From the NCBI GenBank assembly GCA_963674545.2, contig CAXXFB010000001.1, positions 2,604,001 to 2,668,000 of the forward strand: a stretch of 64,000 nt of DNA, given 5' to 3'. Positions 35,051-42,657 of this stretch are shown one piece after another. The notes under the pieces were generated by a model. That model saw nothing but the letters and a program-made list of their open reading frames with translations. It was not told the origin of the DNA and did not search any database. The translations under genes and the position numbers were made by a program. The stretch is from JABGQS01 sp963674545 (GTDB lineage: Bacteria; Bacillota; Clostridia; Christensenellales; SZUA-584). Numbering within the stretch: the first letter of the stretch is position 1; every line of letters starts with the position of its first letter.

Positions 35051-36511
35051 ATGGAAAATAAATTTTGGTTTATAGTAGGCAGTCAGCATCTTTATGGTCC
35101 GCAGGTTCTAAAAGAAGTTGCTGAGCACGCGCAGATAATGACAGAAGGGTTCAACGAAGATAAAGCTATACCATTCGAAGTTGTCTGCAAAGGCGTCGGC
35201 ACCACTCCCGAAGAGATAAGGGACGTGTGCATTGCAGCGAACAGTGACGAAGAATGTTCCGGAGTCATAACGTGGATGCATACTTTTTCACCCAGCAAGA
35301 TGTGGATAGGCGGGCTTAGTATTCTGAATAAGCCGTATCTGCATATAAACACACAGTTCAACGCAGCACTGCCTTTTGATAAGATAGATATGAACTTTAT
35401 GAATACGAATCAGTCTGCGCATGGTGATAGGGAGCACGGATTTATCACTGCAAGGCTGAGGTTGAAGCGCAAGGTTATTTGCGGATACTGGGAAGATGAC
35501 TTGTTCAGAAAGCGGGTGGGCGGCTGGATGCGAAGCGCAGCGGGGGCAATGGCAAGCCGCAGGCTTAAGGTTATGCGCCTTGGCGACAACATGAGGTATG
35601 TTGCCGTCACAGAGGGCGACAAAGTGCAGGCGGAGAAAGACCTTGGATGGAGCGTCAATACGTATGCTACCGGCGGTTTTGCACAGCGTGTAGCCGCTGT
35701 GACTGAAAAAGAAACTCACAGCAAGATAGAAGAATACAGCAGTAAATATGAAATAAGCACAGATAATGTGGCGGCGGTGAGATATCAGGCAAAGCTGGAA
35801 ATAGCTCTGGAGCAGATGCTAAAAGAGGGCGGCTTTGGTGCATATACAGACACATTTGAAGACCTCTACGGGCTTGAGCAGCTTCCCGGGCTTGCTTCTC
35901 AGAACCTTATGGCAAAGGGCTATGGGTTTGGTGCAGAGGGAGACTGGAAAACAGCTGCGCTGGGCGCTGTAGTCGGGGCGATGTCTGAGGGGCTTAGCAA
36001 AAGCTACTCGTTCATAGAGGATTATACGTATCATTTTGAACCGGGCAGTGAAGCAGTTCTTGGAGCGCATATGCTGGAGATATCGCCGGCAATCGCTTCC
36101 GGCAAGCCTAAGATAGAGGCTTATCCACTTGGAATAGGCGGGAAGGACGATCCGGCAAGACTGGTTTTCGAAGGCAAGCAGGGCAGCGCTATACTTATTA
36201 CACTAGTGGATATGGGAGCAAGATTCAGGATGATAGTGCATGATATTTATGCAATTGCGCCTATGAAGAAGATGCCAAACCTGCCGGTAGCCAGCGTGAT
36301 GTGGAAACCACAGCCGGATATGATAACGGGTAACGAAGCATGGATACTCTGCGGAGGAACGCACCACAGCGTGATATCATATGACCTCAGTGCAGAGCAC
36401 ATGAGAGATTTTGCGGAAATCATGGGAATCGAATTCATACACATAAACAAAAACACGTCAATACCGGAGCTTAGAAACATGCTCGCACTCGGTGACGTTG
36501 TCTGGAGGTAG
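35051..36511 (+). CDS. araA: L-arabinose isomerase
   Basis: A 486-residue enzyme that converts L-arabinose to L-ribulose. FWFIVGSQHLYG at the N-terminus, WMHTFSPSKMWIGGL, EDYTYHFEPGSEAVLGAHMLEISP with metal-binding Glu and His, and CGGTHHSVIS near the C-terminus are all typical of AraA. Length is normal for the family. AAGGAGGAAAACTC precedes the ATG. Confidence 0.96.
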   Translation: MENKFWFIVGSQHLYGPQVLKEVAEHAQIMTEGFNEDKAIPFEVVCKGVGTTPEEIRDVCIAANSDEECSGVITWMHTFSPSKMWIGGLSILNKPYLHINTQFNAALPFDKIDMNFMNTNQSAHGDREHGFITARLRLKRKVICGYWEDDLFRKRVGGWMRSAAGAMASRRLKVMRLGDNMRYVAVTEGDKVQAEKDLGWSVNTYATGGFAQRVAAVTEKETHSKIEEYSSKYEISTDNVAAVRYQAKLEIALEQMLKEGGFGAYTDTFEDLYGLEQLPGLASQNLMAKGYGFGAEGDWKTAALGAVVGAMSEGLSKSYSFIEDYTYHFEPGSEAVLGAHMLEISPAIASGKPKIEAYPLGIGGKDDPARLVFEGKQGSAILITLVDMGARFRMIVHDIYAIAPMKKMPNLPVASVMWKPQPDMITGNEAWILCGGTHHSVISYDLSAEHMRDFAEIMGIEFIHINKNTSIPELRNMLALGDVVWR

Positions 36512-36517
36512 GTGAAA

Positions 36518-37210
36518 ATGCTGGAAGATTTAAAAAAGGAAACCCTGAAGGCGAATCTTGAGCTTGTTAAGCTCGGACTTGTACTGTTTACATGGGGAAA
36601 CGTAAGTGTGCTGGATGAAAAGACGGGCCTGATAGCAATTAAGCCGAGCGGAGTTTCATATGAATCTATGTGTGCAGACGATATAGTTATAGTCGATATC
36701 GAAGGAAATACAGTTGAAGGCAGCAGAAATCCGTCTTCAGATACTGCTACTCACATTGAGCTCTATAAAGCGTTTAAAGGAGTAAGATCAATAGTGCATA
36801 CGCATTCAAAATGGGCGACATCGTGGGCACAGGCATGTAAGAGCATTCCTTCACTGGGGACTACGCACGCTGATAATTTTTATGGCGATATCCCCTGCAC
36901 CAGAAACATGACTGCCGAGGAAACAGAACAAAACTACGAAAAGAATACGGGAAAAGTCATAGTTGAAACATTTATCAAAAACCAGATAGACCCGCTGAGC
37001 ATAGGCGCAGTTATAGTTGCGAACCACGGTCCGTTTAGCTGGGGCAGCACTTCCGAAAAAGCGGTAGAGAACGCTGCAGTAATGGAGTATACAGCAGAAA
37101 TGGCATATATATCATTATCGCTCAATCCGGATGCAAATATGCCGGAGGTACTGCTTGAAAAACATTTTAAAAGAAAGCACGGTAAAAATGCCTACTACGG
37201 GCAGGAGTAA
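36518..37210 (+). CDS. araD: L-ribulose-5-phosphate 4-epimerase
   Basis: A 230-residue class II aldolase/epimerase. It has TWGNVSVLDEKTGLIAIKPSG for phosphate binding, HTHSKWATSWAQ with zinc ligands, the GDIPCTR loop and VANHGPFSWG with a further His. It feeds arabinose carbon into the pentose phosphate pathway as D-xylulose 5-phosphate. ATG 36518 is chosen over GTG 36512 because GGAGGT lies eight bases before it. This is the last gene of the ara operon; no arabinose transporter follows. Confidence 0.94.
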   Translation: MLEDLKKETLKANLELVKLGLVLFTWGNVSVLDEKTGLIAIKPSGVSYESMCADDIVIVDIEGNTVEGSRNPSSDTATHIELYKAFKGVRSIVHTHSKWATSWAQACKSIPSLGTTHADNFYGDIPCTRNMTAEETEQNYEKNTGKVIVETFIKNQIDPLSIGAVIVANHGPFSWGSTSEKAVENAAVMEYTAEMAYISLSLNPDANMPEVLLEKHFKRKHGKNAYYGQE

Positions 37211-37301
37211 TATTATCATCGCCTTTCACTTGGACTTCCCTTTAAAAGCTGATACTGAAGAGAAGATAAGAATACAATCAAATAGGAGATAGAAACTATA
37301 C

Positions 37302-37532
37302 CTTCGCTACGCTGGGGCAGGCCCTGGTGAAGAAGCATTCAAAGGTTCAGGTAATCCAAGAGTTGATATCGAATACAAGATCGGGCTATTGGAAAAGAAG
37401 AATAACCACCTAGATCATGAGTTCGATGTAAGCGAAAGGAACAAGATTTGGGCAGTAGATATAACGTATATACCTGCAAAAGAAGGGGATAAATCGCCGA
37501 TAGAGTTCGAAAAACTACTCTTTAACTTATGA
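37302..37532 (+). pseudogene. IS3-family transposase remnant (internal deletion)
   Basis: A 77-codon frame joins scraps of an IS3-type element: GEEAFKGSGNPR and IGLLEKKN from OrfA, then FDVSERNKIWAVDITYIPAKEG from the integrase core of OrfB, then SPIEFEKLLF from its C-terminus. Most of the catalytic domain is deleted, so it is dead. The sequence after it (37545-37580, CTAAAAAATCGGGG) resembles the right end of such elements. The whole araD-to-VTT gap (37211-37654) is occupied by this relic. Confidence 0.75.
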
Positions 37533-37654
37533 ATCTTCTCTAAGTGCTAAAAAATCGGGGATAGTCCGAACAGTAGAACTTTTTTTGTATGTAACATCTT
37601 TATTAATAGCAAATTAAGATATGTATTCACCAGCGAAAAAAAATAAAGATAGCT

Positions 37655-38383
37655 TTAGTTTTTCTCACGTATTCTCTGCTTTTTTGCGGAAAGCGTTCCG
37701 ATGAAGCCGAGCACTTTGTTTCTGAATTTTGCAAGCAGAAAGACAACGAGGCAGAGAGACAGGAAAAGGACTGCGGACATTATATAACCGCCTTTAAGTA
37801 TCTTATTGCCAACAGCGCAGAGAACAAGAACCGGAAGGAAGCTGCCAAAGTAAACTGCAAGTGCAAACTGTAGTGTTTTGATTTTGGTTTTTGCAGCCAC
37901 GTATGGTATAAAACCGTTTGGCAGTATGGGTATAAGGCATGCCACGACTGTCATATAAGCAGGGCTGTCAGACTTAAGAAGAAAATCCAGTCTGGAATCT
38001 TTCCTTTCTATTGGAACGAGCTTGTCCATCTTTGTGCCGAATCGTCTTACAGCAGCAAACACCAGAACATTGGCTATTACTGAAGAAAGATGGCAAACAA
38101 AAAAGCTGCGCCATATCCCGTATACTATGCCTGCGGCAATTTGTATCGGCATACCCGGAAGCACCACGGAAAAAACCTGGACTGCTTGCAGAAGCGCTGT
38201 AAAAACAAGCCCTGTCAGCTTGTTGCTTGAACGCAGATAGTTCTCAATATCCGTAACACTGCCGTTTTGCAACAGCGGGAATAGCTCTGGCACTGCCGTT
38301 ACAAATGCAAAATATATAAGTCCGGCAGCAACAATTATAATAACTAATGCGGCTGTGATTCGAATAAGGTAATTTTTTTTCAT
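37655..38383 (-). CDS. TVP38/TMEM64 (VTT domain, DedA-like) membrane protein
   Basis: A 242-residue protein with about five to six hydrophobic segments. The VTT/SNARE-associated core is visible (VVLPGMPIQIAAGIVYG, FGTKMDKLVPIERK, LIPILPNGFIPYVAAKTKIK with the conserved proline-glycine pattern, and YFGSFLPVLVL). Family members help move lipids or keep membrane homeostasis; the specific role is unknown. The ATG at 38383 is chosen because the upstream 23-residue extension is polar and unlike the family. It is a single-gene unit. Confidence 0.82.
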   Translation of the reverse strand: MKKNYLIRITAALVIIIVAAGLIYFAFVTAVPELFPLLQNGSVTDIENYLRSSNKLTGLVFTALLQAVQVFSVVLPGMPIQIAAGIVYGIWRSFFVCHLSSVIANVLVFAAVRRFGTKMDKLVPIERKDSRLDFLLKSDSPAYMTVVACLIPILPNGFIPYVAAKTKIKTLQFALAVYFGSFLPVLVLCAVGNKILKGGYIMSAVLFLSLCLVVFLLAKFRNKVLGFIGTLSAKKQRIREKN

Positions 38384-38621
38384 GTATTGCTTCTTTTCAT
38401 GTAAATTGTTTGATGATCCTTTTGATATGCAGTTAATTATATACCAAGCCAATAAAAAAATCTATTGCTTTGAATATTTTTATAATGGTTAGCTTAATGC
38501 AATGAGGATAGATAAAGTTATATAAGTTACTTTATAGAAAAGAGAGTACAATAAACAGACCGCTTTAGCAGATGAATTCAATTATTTGCCGGTCAGGGTA
38601 CAGGATAAAGTGCAATCAGAT

Positions 38622-39092
38622 CTATAATAAAGTTTTGTTTTCAGCCAGATAATTCAATAGATCGGTACGAGTGATAATGCCCTTAAGAGTTTTATCATCG
38701 TCCACTACAGGAAGACGGTTCACACCCTTTTTCTTCATTAATATCACTGCATCATGTAATGAATCTTCTTCGTTTGCAACTGCAACTCTTTTTGACATTA
38801 CTTCATTGATTCTCGTTTCTAAAAAATCATCAGCTGTTTTTTTATAATCTTCATTATCCTGCAGATATACATAAGGTGTCATCCAGATGTAATTTAAAGG
38901 TATCATTTGCAGATCTTCAGAATATTTAAGTAAGTCTCTGTCGGTAATCACTCCAACGACTTTGTTTTCAAAGTCAATAACAGGAAGTCCGCTTATCTTT
39001 TCTTCTTTGAAGATCTTTACGGCTTTTTCAAGTGTATCATCCGGGTGAACACTTAAAACATGGGTATTCATAACTTCAGATATTTTTGGCAT
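38622..39092 (-). CDS. CBS-domain pair protein
   Basis: A 156-residue soluble protein made of two CBS motifs (about 1-58 and 90-150; SGLPVIDFENKVVGVITDRDLL and NRLPVVDDDKTLKGIITRTDLL). CBS pairs bind adenosine nucleotides and act as energy sensors. The ATG at 39092 follows GGGAGGTGA on the minus strand. A paralogue of identical length is divergently encoded 183 bases away. Confidence 0.87.
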   Translation of the reverse strand: MPKISEVMNTHVLSVHPDDTLEKAVKIFKEEKISGLPVIDFENKVVGVITDRDLLKYSEDLQMIPLNYIWMTPYVYLQDNEDYKKTADDFLETRINEVMSKRVAVANEEDSLHDAVILMKKKGVNRLPVVDDDKTLKGIITRTDLLNYLAENKTLL

Positions 39093-39209
39093 ATGCGTCA
39101 CCTCCCTTCTATTATTATTATACCACATTTTAGGTGTTATTAGCGTCTAAGAGAGGAAAATAAACCAGATTATAAAGTGAGCCTTTGCCATCGCGTAAGT
39201 GTATGAAAA

Positions 39210-39238
39210 TTGAATGTAGATTGTAAATGTGATATCAT
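39210..39238 (+). promoter_or_regulatory. Promoter of the plus-strand CBS gene
   Basis: TTGAAT and TATCAT are 17 bases apart with TGA just before the -10 element; the start codon is 38 bases downstream. Confidence 0.5.
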
Positions 39239-39275
39239 TATATTGTAAAAATTATATAGAGAGAGGAGAATCAAC

Positions 39276-39746
39276 ATGTCACACGTTTACGAGATGATGA
39301 ATTTAAAAGTGGTAAGTGTAAACCCTGACAATACGCTTGAAGACGTTGCCGAAATTTTAGATAAAAATAAAATTAGCGGCGTACCTGTAGTCAATAATGA
39401 CAATAAAGTAATTGGCATGATATCTTCCAGAGACTTATATAATTATTCTGAAAAGCTGAATCTTGTTCCGTTGGTCGGGTTTTCAGCCTGGCTGTATCCA
39501 AATAAAAAGACAGCTGAACTTGATTCATATGAAGAAAGAACAAAGAAATTCATGGATACCGCTGTAAAAGATATTATGTCTAAAGAAATCGTTACAGTGA
39601 AAGAAAACAACACGTGGCATCATGCAGCAACGCTTATGAAACAAAACGGGGTCAACCGACTGCCGGTGACCGACGAAGAGGGCATACTGAAAGGGATCAT
39701 CACCAGAAACGATTTGATTTATTATCTCTCCGATAAAGAAGGATAG
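39276..39746 (+). CDS. CBS-domain pair protein, divergent paralogue
   Basis: A 156-residue protein with the same two-CBS layout as its minus-strand neighbour (SGVPVVNNDNKVIGMISSRDLY and NRLPVTDEEGILKGIITRNDLI). Both share the short aromatic insertion between motifs and the YYLS/NYLA C-terminus. GAGAGGAGAATCAAC precedes the ATG. Confidence 0.87.
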   Translation: MSHVYEMMNLKVVSVNPDNTLEDVAEILDKNKISGVPVVNNDNKVIGMISSRDLYNYSEKLNLVPLVGFSAWLYPNKKTAELDSYEERTKKFMDTAVKDIMSKEIVTVKENNTWHHAATLMKQNGVNRLPVTDEEGILKGIITRNDLIYYLSDKEG

Positions 39747-40160
39747 ATAATCAGACAGTTTTACTTCATGCTAAATTTTAAAGCGTATTTTACATCAAGG
39801 CATCTATAACATCATCAGTCTGCACTATAGCTGCGCAGATGACTTTAATGTAACTTCGAAGCATGAGGGATATCTCTATATAAAATGTAATCCTTAATAT
39901 TCAGGGGTAGTAAGATATAAAAAGACCGCAATATTGTTTGCGGTTTTTAAGTGGACATTGCTCTGACATGGTGCGAGTGGTGATACAGTATTTACGAGAA
40001 AAGCCCCATTTCATCGGGGTATTGGCGATCAAAAAGCATTGTTTTTATCTACTTATAACGTTTACCCGCCAACACCAGAACTTGCGTATTACAGGCAAGG
40101 GAAGTATCATCGAAACAAGGGTGTCACGGATTAGCATAAAACAGCCATATGAGGTAACGC
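39747..40160. other. Intergenic region with hairpin and no convincing gene
   Basis: It holds the terminator at 39925-39949 and short open stretches on the plus strand (for example 39790-39897 and 39938-40171) that read partly like protein but have no start or ribosome site. They may be decayed sequence. No family was recognised. Confidence 0.4.
39925..39949 (+). terminator. Terminator downstream of the CBS gene
   Basis: ACCGCAA and TTGCGGT form a 7-bp stem followed by TTTTT. It lies about 180 bases after the CBS stop codon. Confidence 0.7.
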
Positions 40161-40535
40161 TCAACGATTAATTAATGAAATAGGTACTCCGAAAAAGTTT
40201 TTATCCGGTAAAATTTTATCGATTTGGGACCTCTGATCTCTGGAAGCATAATAAATAATGATACTCGCCTTGCCTGGACACGTCCAGGAATCAATAATAA
40301 ATTCAACATTTTCAGGATCAATACTTTTAATTTTCTCTACTACATCTTTATGCTGTTCAATTGTTTTCTCAACTTCGGTTAATTCTGGTAAGTCAGAACA
40401 GGAAAGATAGTGATGATAATTGTTGTAGATCAGATTGTCTGCAATTCGGTGAAACAAGTGCGTAAAAGGTTCTGATGCCACTAAAATGATGATAATAATA
40501 AGCAAAGCAAGAAGAATTTTAGTCCGCTTTTTCAT
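40161..40535 (-). CDS. Small membrane-anchored protein of unknown function
   Basis: A 124-residue protein with an N-terminal membrane helix (about 6-22, very rich in Ile/Leu) and a soluble outer part with two Cys (about 46 and 87) that could form a disulfide. A mixed alpha/beta pattern is suggested (ENVEFIIDSWTCPGKASIIIYY). It is not recognised. The ribosome site (AGGGGG) is 13 bases from the ATG, which is long. Confidence 0.55.
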   Translation of the reverse strand: MKKRTKILLALLIIIIILVASEPFTHLFHRIADNLIYNNYHHYLSCSDLPELTEVEKTIEQHKDVVEKIKSIDPENVEFIIDSWTCPGKASIIIYYASRDQRSQIDKILPDKNFFGVPISLINR

Positions 40536-40707
40536 CGTTTACATAATACCCCCTACATGTGAATAAACGCTAATTAATCTTCCTATAATTGTATACTGCC
40601 AAAAGCAAAAGCGCAAGCACAGCACCTGCTCTCTGTTATATATAAAACAAATCCGAACCCTTCACCAACGGGGGATACCCGCATTGAGTGGTTTGGATTA
40701 TGTATGT

Positions 40708-40732
40708 TTGGTCTGGGTGAGAGGATTTGAAG
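40708..40732 (-). repeat. tRNA 3'-end-like direct repeat, copy 1
   Basis: These 25 bases are identical to 55309-55333. Read on the minus strand they give a T-loop (TTCAAAT), half a T-stem (CCTCT), a 7-base acceptor strand (CACCCAG), discriminator A and CCA. The rest of the tRNA is missing, so it is a fragment or attachment-site scar. The C1-G72/A73 pattern would fit tRNA-Pro. Confidence 0.6.
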
Positions 40733-40769
40733 ATGGTACGATACATATTAGTATATTGGAGGATTTATT

Positions 40770-40895
40770 ATAAAATTTAAAATCAGTTGTAACGATATTA
40801 CTAAAGTAAAAGTCGAGACTATAGTAAATACTGCAAGCAATTAGTTGATTTACGGGAGCGGGGTTCATGGTGGACGGATCACAATGAATTTCGCT
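40770..40895 (+). pseudogene. Macro-domain protein remnant
   Basis: The frame reads KFKISCNDITKVKVETIVNT then ASN, a TAG stop, then LIYGSGVHGG. This matches the N-terminus of ADP-ribose-binding macro domains (NDITK..VDAIVNAAN..L..GGGVDGAI). A ribosome site (GGAGG) is present but the start codon appears lost (ATA). Nothing recognisable follows, so it is a dead fragment. Confidence 0.65.
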
Positions 40896-41120
40896 CCCAC
40901 AGTTCCCTAGAGAACTTAACTCCAACAGATTATGATTTAAAGATTGAATTTTGCATCCATTTACTTCCATGTAATAGCCGAAATTAATAACATTATGCTC
41001 TGGCCAGTTTTCGAGTTACCCTCATACCTAGCAAAATTCCAACTTGAAAACTGGATACAAAATCGGGGTAAGACCAATAGATATAAGCTGGTGTACCGGT
41101 TAAGATAGATCAATGATTAT

Positions 41121-41160
41121 AAAAAGAGACCCAACCATGAATATTCTTTATCGGTTGGGT
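41121..41160 (-). terminator. Terminator of the MsmK-type ATPase gene
   Basis: On the minus strand ACCCAACC and GGTTGGGT form an 8-bp stem with a 16-base loop, followed by CTCTTTTTA. Confidence 0.7.
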
Positions 41161-41213
41161 TCAATAAGGATGAAAAAAAGGGTATTTATTCAGCTGTAAA
41201 AGCTGTTTGTGTG

Positions 41214-42335
41214 TTATAAAATTAAATTACATTGAGTGTCTTTATCAAATATATGAAGCAACCGTGGCGGCAGCTTAAAGTAGATATCTATTTTGGTGGT
41301 GTGGCTTGATACAAACTCGTTAGGCAGATCGACCGTTTGTGCTCTAACCGTTATTTCGGTGTCGTTTGTCAAGATGTGCAGATATATTTCGCTTCCCATA
41401 AGTTCGGAGACTTCGAGTGTCGCTCTGAAAGCATCTTTATCTTCAATGGTTGCAAGGCTGATATGTTCAGGGCGTATACCTACAACGACTTCGGTATCCG
41501 TCTGGTTTTTTGCGGAAAGTACTTCTTGTACCGAGTCCTGAAGCTTGATTTCTTTACCCAGCATATGTATATAAAAAACGCCGCTGTGCCTGCAAAGTCT
41601 TGCATTTATAAAGTTCATTTGAGGCGCTCCGATAAAGCCTGCAACAAAAAGGTTAGCTGGGCTGTTGAACAGGTGCTGCGGAGAACCTATCTGCTGTATG
41701 ATACCGTCTTTCATAATTATTATTCTGTCTCCGAGCGTCATTGCTTCCACTTGGTCGTGTGTAACATAAACAAAAGTGGTATTTAGCCTTTGTCTAAGCT
41801 TTATTATTTCTGTTCTCATAGAGTTCCTGAGTTTTGCATCCAGATTGGAAAGAGGCTCATCCATTAAAAAGACCTTTGGGTCACGTACTATTGCACGACC
41901 TATCGCCACACGCTGCCTCTGGCCTCCGGACAGTTCTTTAGGTTTGCGCTTTAAAAGGTCTCTTATATCCAGTATATCTGCTGCTTCAAGGACTTTTTCT
42001 TCAATTATAGTTTTCTTTATTTTCCTGAGCTTCAGTCCAAAGGACATATTTTCATACACAGTCATATGAGGATAGAGCGCATAGTTTTGGAACACCATGG
42101 CTATATTTCTGTCTTTTGGAGCAACATCGTTGACTAAGACATCATCAATATAAATCTCACCTTCTGTGATTTCTTCAAGCCCTGCGATCATTCTTAGAGT
42201 TGTGGACTTGCCGCAGCCGGAAGGACCCACCAGTACGATGAATTCGGTATCTTCAATTTCCAGGTTGAATTCATTTACAGCTACGATATCTTTGTCGAAT
42301 ACTTTTTTTACGTTCTTTAATAATACATGCGCCAT
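41214..42335 (-). CDS. Carbohydrate ABC transporter ATPase (MsmK/UgpC/MalK type)
   Basis: A 373-residue ATPase. Walker A (GPSGCGKST), Q-loop (VFQNYALYPHM), signature (LSGGQRQRVAIGRA), Walker B (VFLMDEPLSNLD) and the switch His (YVTHDQVEAM) are intact, followed by an OB/TOBE regulatory domain (GIRPEHISL). Such ATPases energise CUT1 sugar importers and can serve several. The start at 42335 gives the canonical N-terminus, though its ribosome site is weak; a TTG-started 34-residue extension from 42437 is possible. It is divergent from the solute-binding and permease genes it probably serves. Confidence 0.9.
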   Translation of the reverse strand: MAHVLLKNVKKVFDKDIVAVNEFNLEIEDTEFIVLVGPSGCGKSTTLRMIAGLEEITEGEIYIDDVLVNDVAPKDRNIAMVFQNYALYPHMTVYENMSFGLKLRKIKKTIIEEKVLEAADILDIRDLLKRKPKELSGGQRQRVAIGRAIVRDPKVFLMDEPLSNLDAKLRNSMRTEIIKLRQRLNTTFVYVTHDQVEAMTLGDRIIIMKDGIIQQIGSPQHLFNSPANLFVAGFIGAPQMNFINARLCRHSGVFYIHMLGKEIKLQDSVQEVLSAKNQTDTEVVVGIRPEHISLATIEDKDAFRATLEVSELMGSEIYLHILTNDTEITVRAQTVDLPNEFVSSHTTKIDIYFKLPPRLLHIFDKDTQCNLIL

Positions 42336-42470
42336 ATTATTTGCTTTAACAGGACAGGATTCCCTGTACTGCCTCGCAGATATCCGCTTAAAGGGATATT
42401 CCGCATTACGACAAGTCTCCACATTGCCGCACCGCAAGCAGCGGTGTTCTGCCTCCTTTTGTTGATTGGC
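42336..42470 (-). other. Structured leader of the MsmK-type ATPase gene
   Basis: Minus-strand RNA here can form CACCGC/GCGGTG (42445-42429), GGAATATCC with GGATAT (about 42406-42380) and ACAGG/CCTGT (42363-42350) hairpins. A strong AAAAGGAGG site at 42460-42452 precedes a 35-codon open frame (ATG 42424) whose stop overlaps the ATPase start. It may be a regulatory leader or coupled leader peptide. No known riboswitch class is matched. Confidence 0.35.
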
Positions 42471-42657
42471 AAACCTATTTTAAGAGGAGTAAGTGTGCCT
42501 AATCATTTATGCAATTCATTATATATTGGATTCATTTATTAAAATATGCACAATATTAACCTGTATCTTTAACAAAAAGAACTTCGTATTTTTTTTTATA
42601 GAATAATAATTTGCTTTCAGTTAGTATTAATCTAAGTTACAGTGCAGGAGTCGCATA

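Larger units (their letters stand above)
40536..41213. other. Degraded intergenic region
   Basis: It contains a 9-bp wobble-paired stem (AATCCGAAC with GTTTGGATT, 40651-40699), the tRNA 3'-end-like repeat, the macro-domain remnant and the minus-strand terminator, all listed separately. The stretch 40900-41120 shows no recognisable coding sequence. Confidence 0.5.

Noticed and set aside
39938..40171. 77-codon plus-strand frame after the CBS gene
   Set aside because: It begins inside a terminator hairpin, has no ribosome site, overlaps the end of a minus-strand gene, and matches no family I know.
40708..40732. A complete tRNA gene
   Set aside because: Only the T-loop, the 3' strand of the T-stem, the acceptor strand and CCA are present; the anticodon and D arms are absent here and at 55309.
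42338..42437. 34-residue N-terminal extension of the MsmK-type ATPase
   Set aside because: It starts at TTG 14 bases from the ribosome site and is not similar to ABC ATPases; kept only as an alternative.
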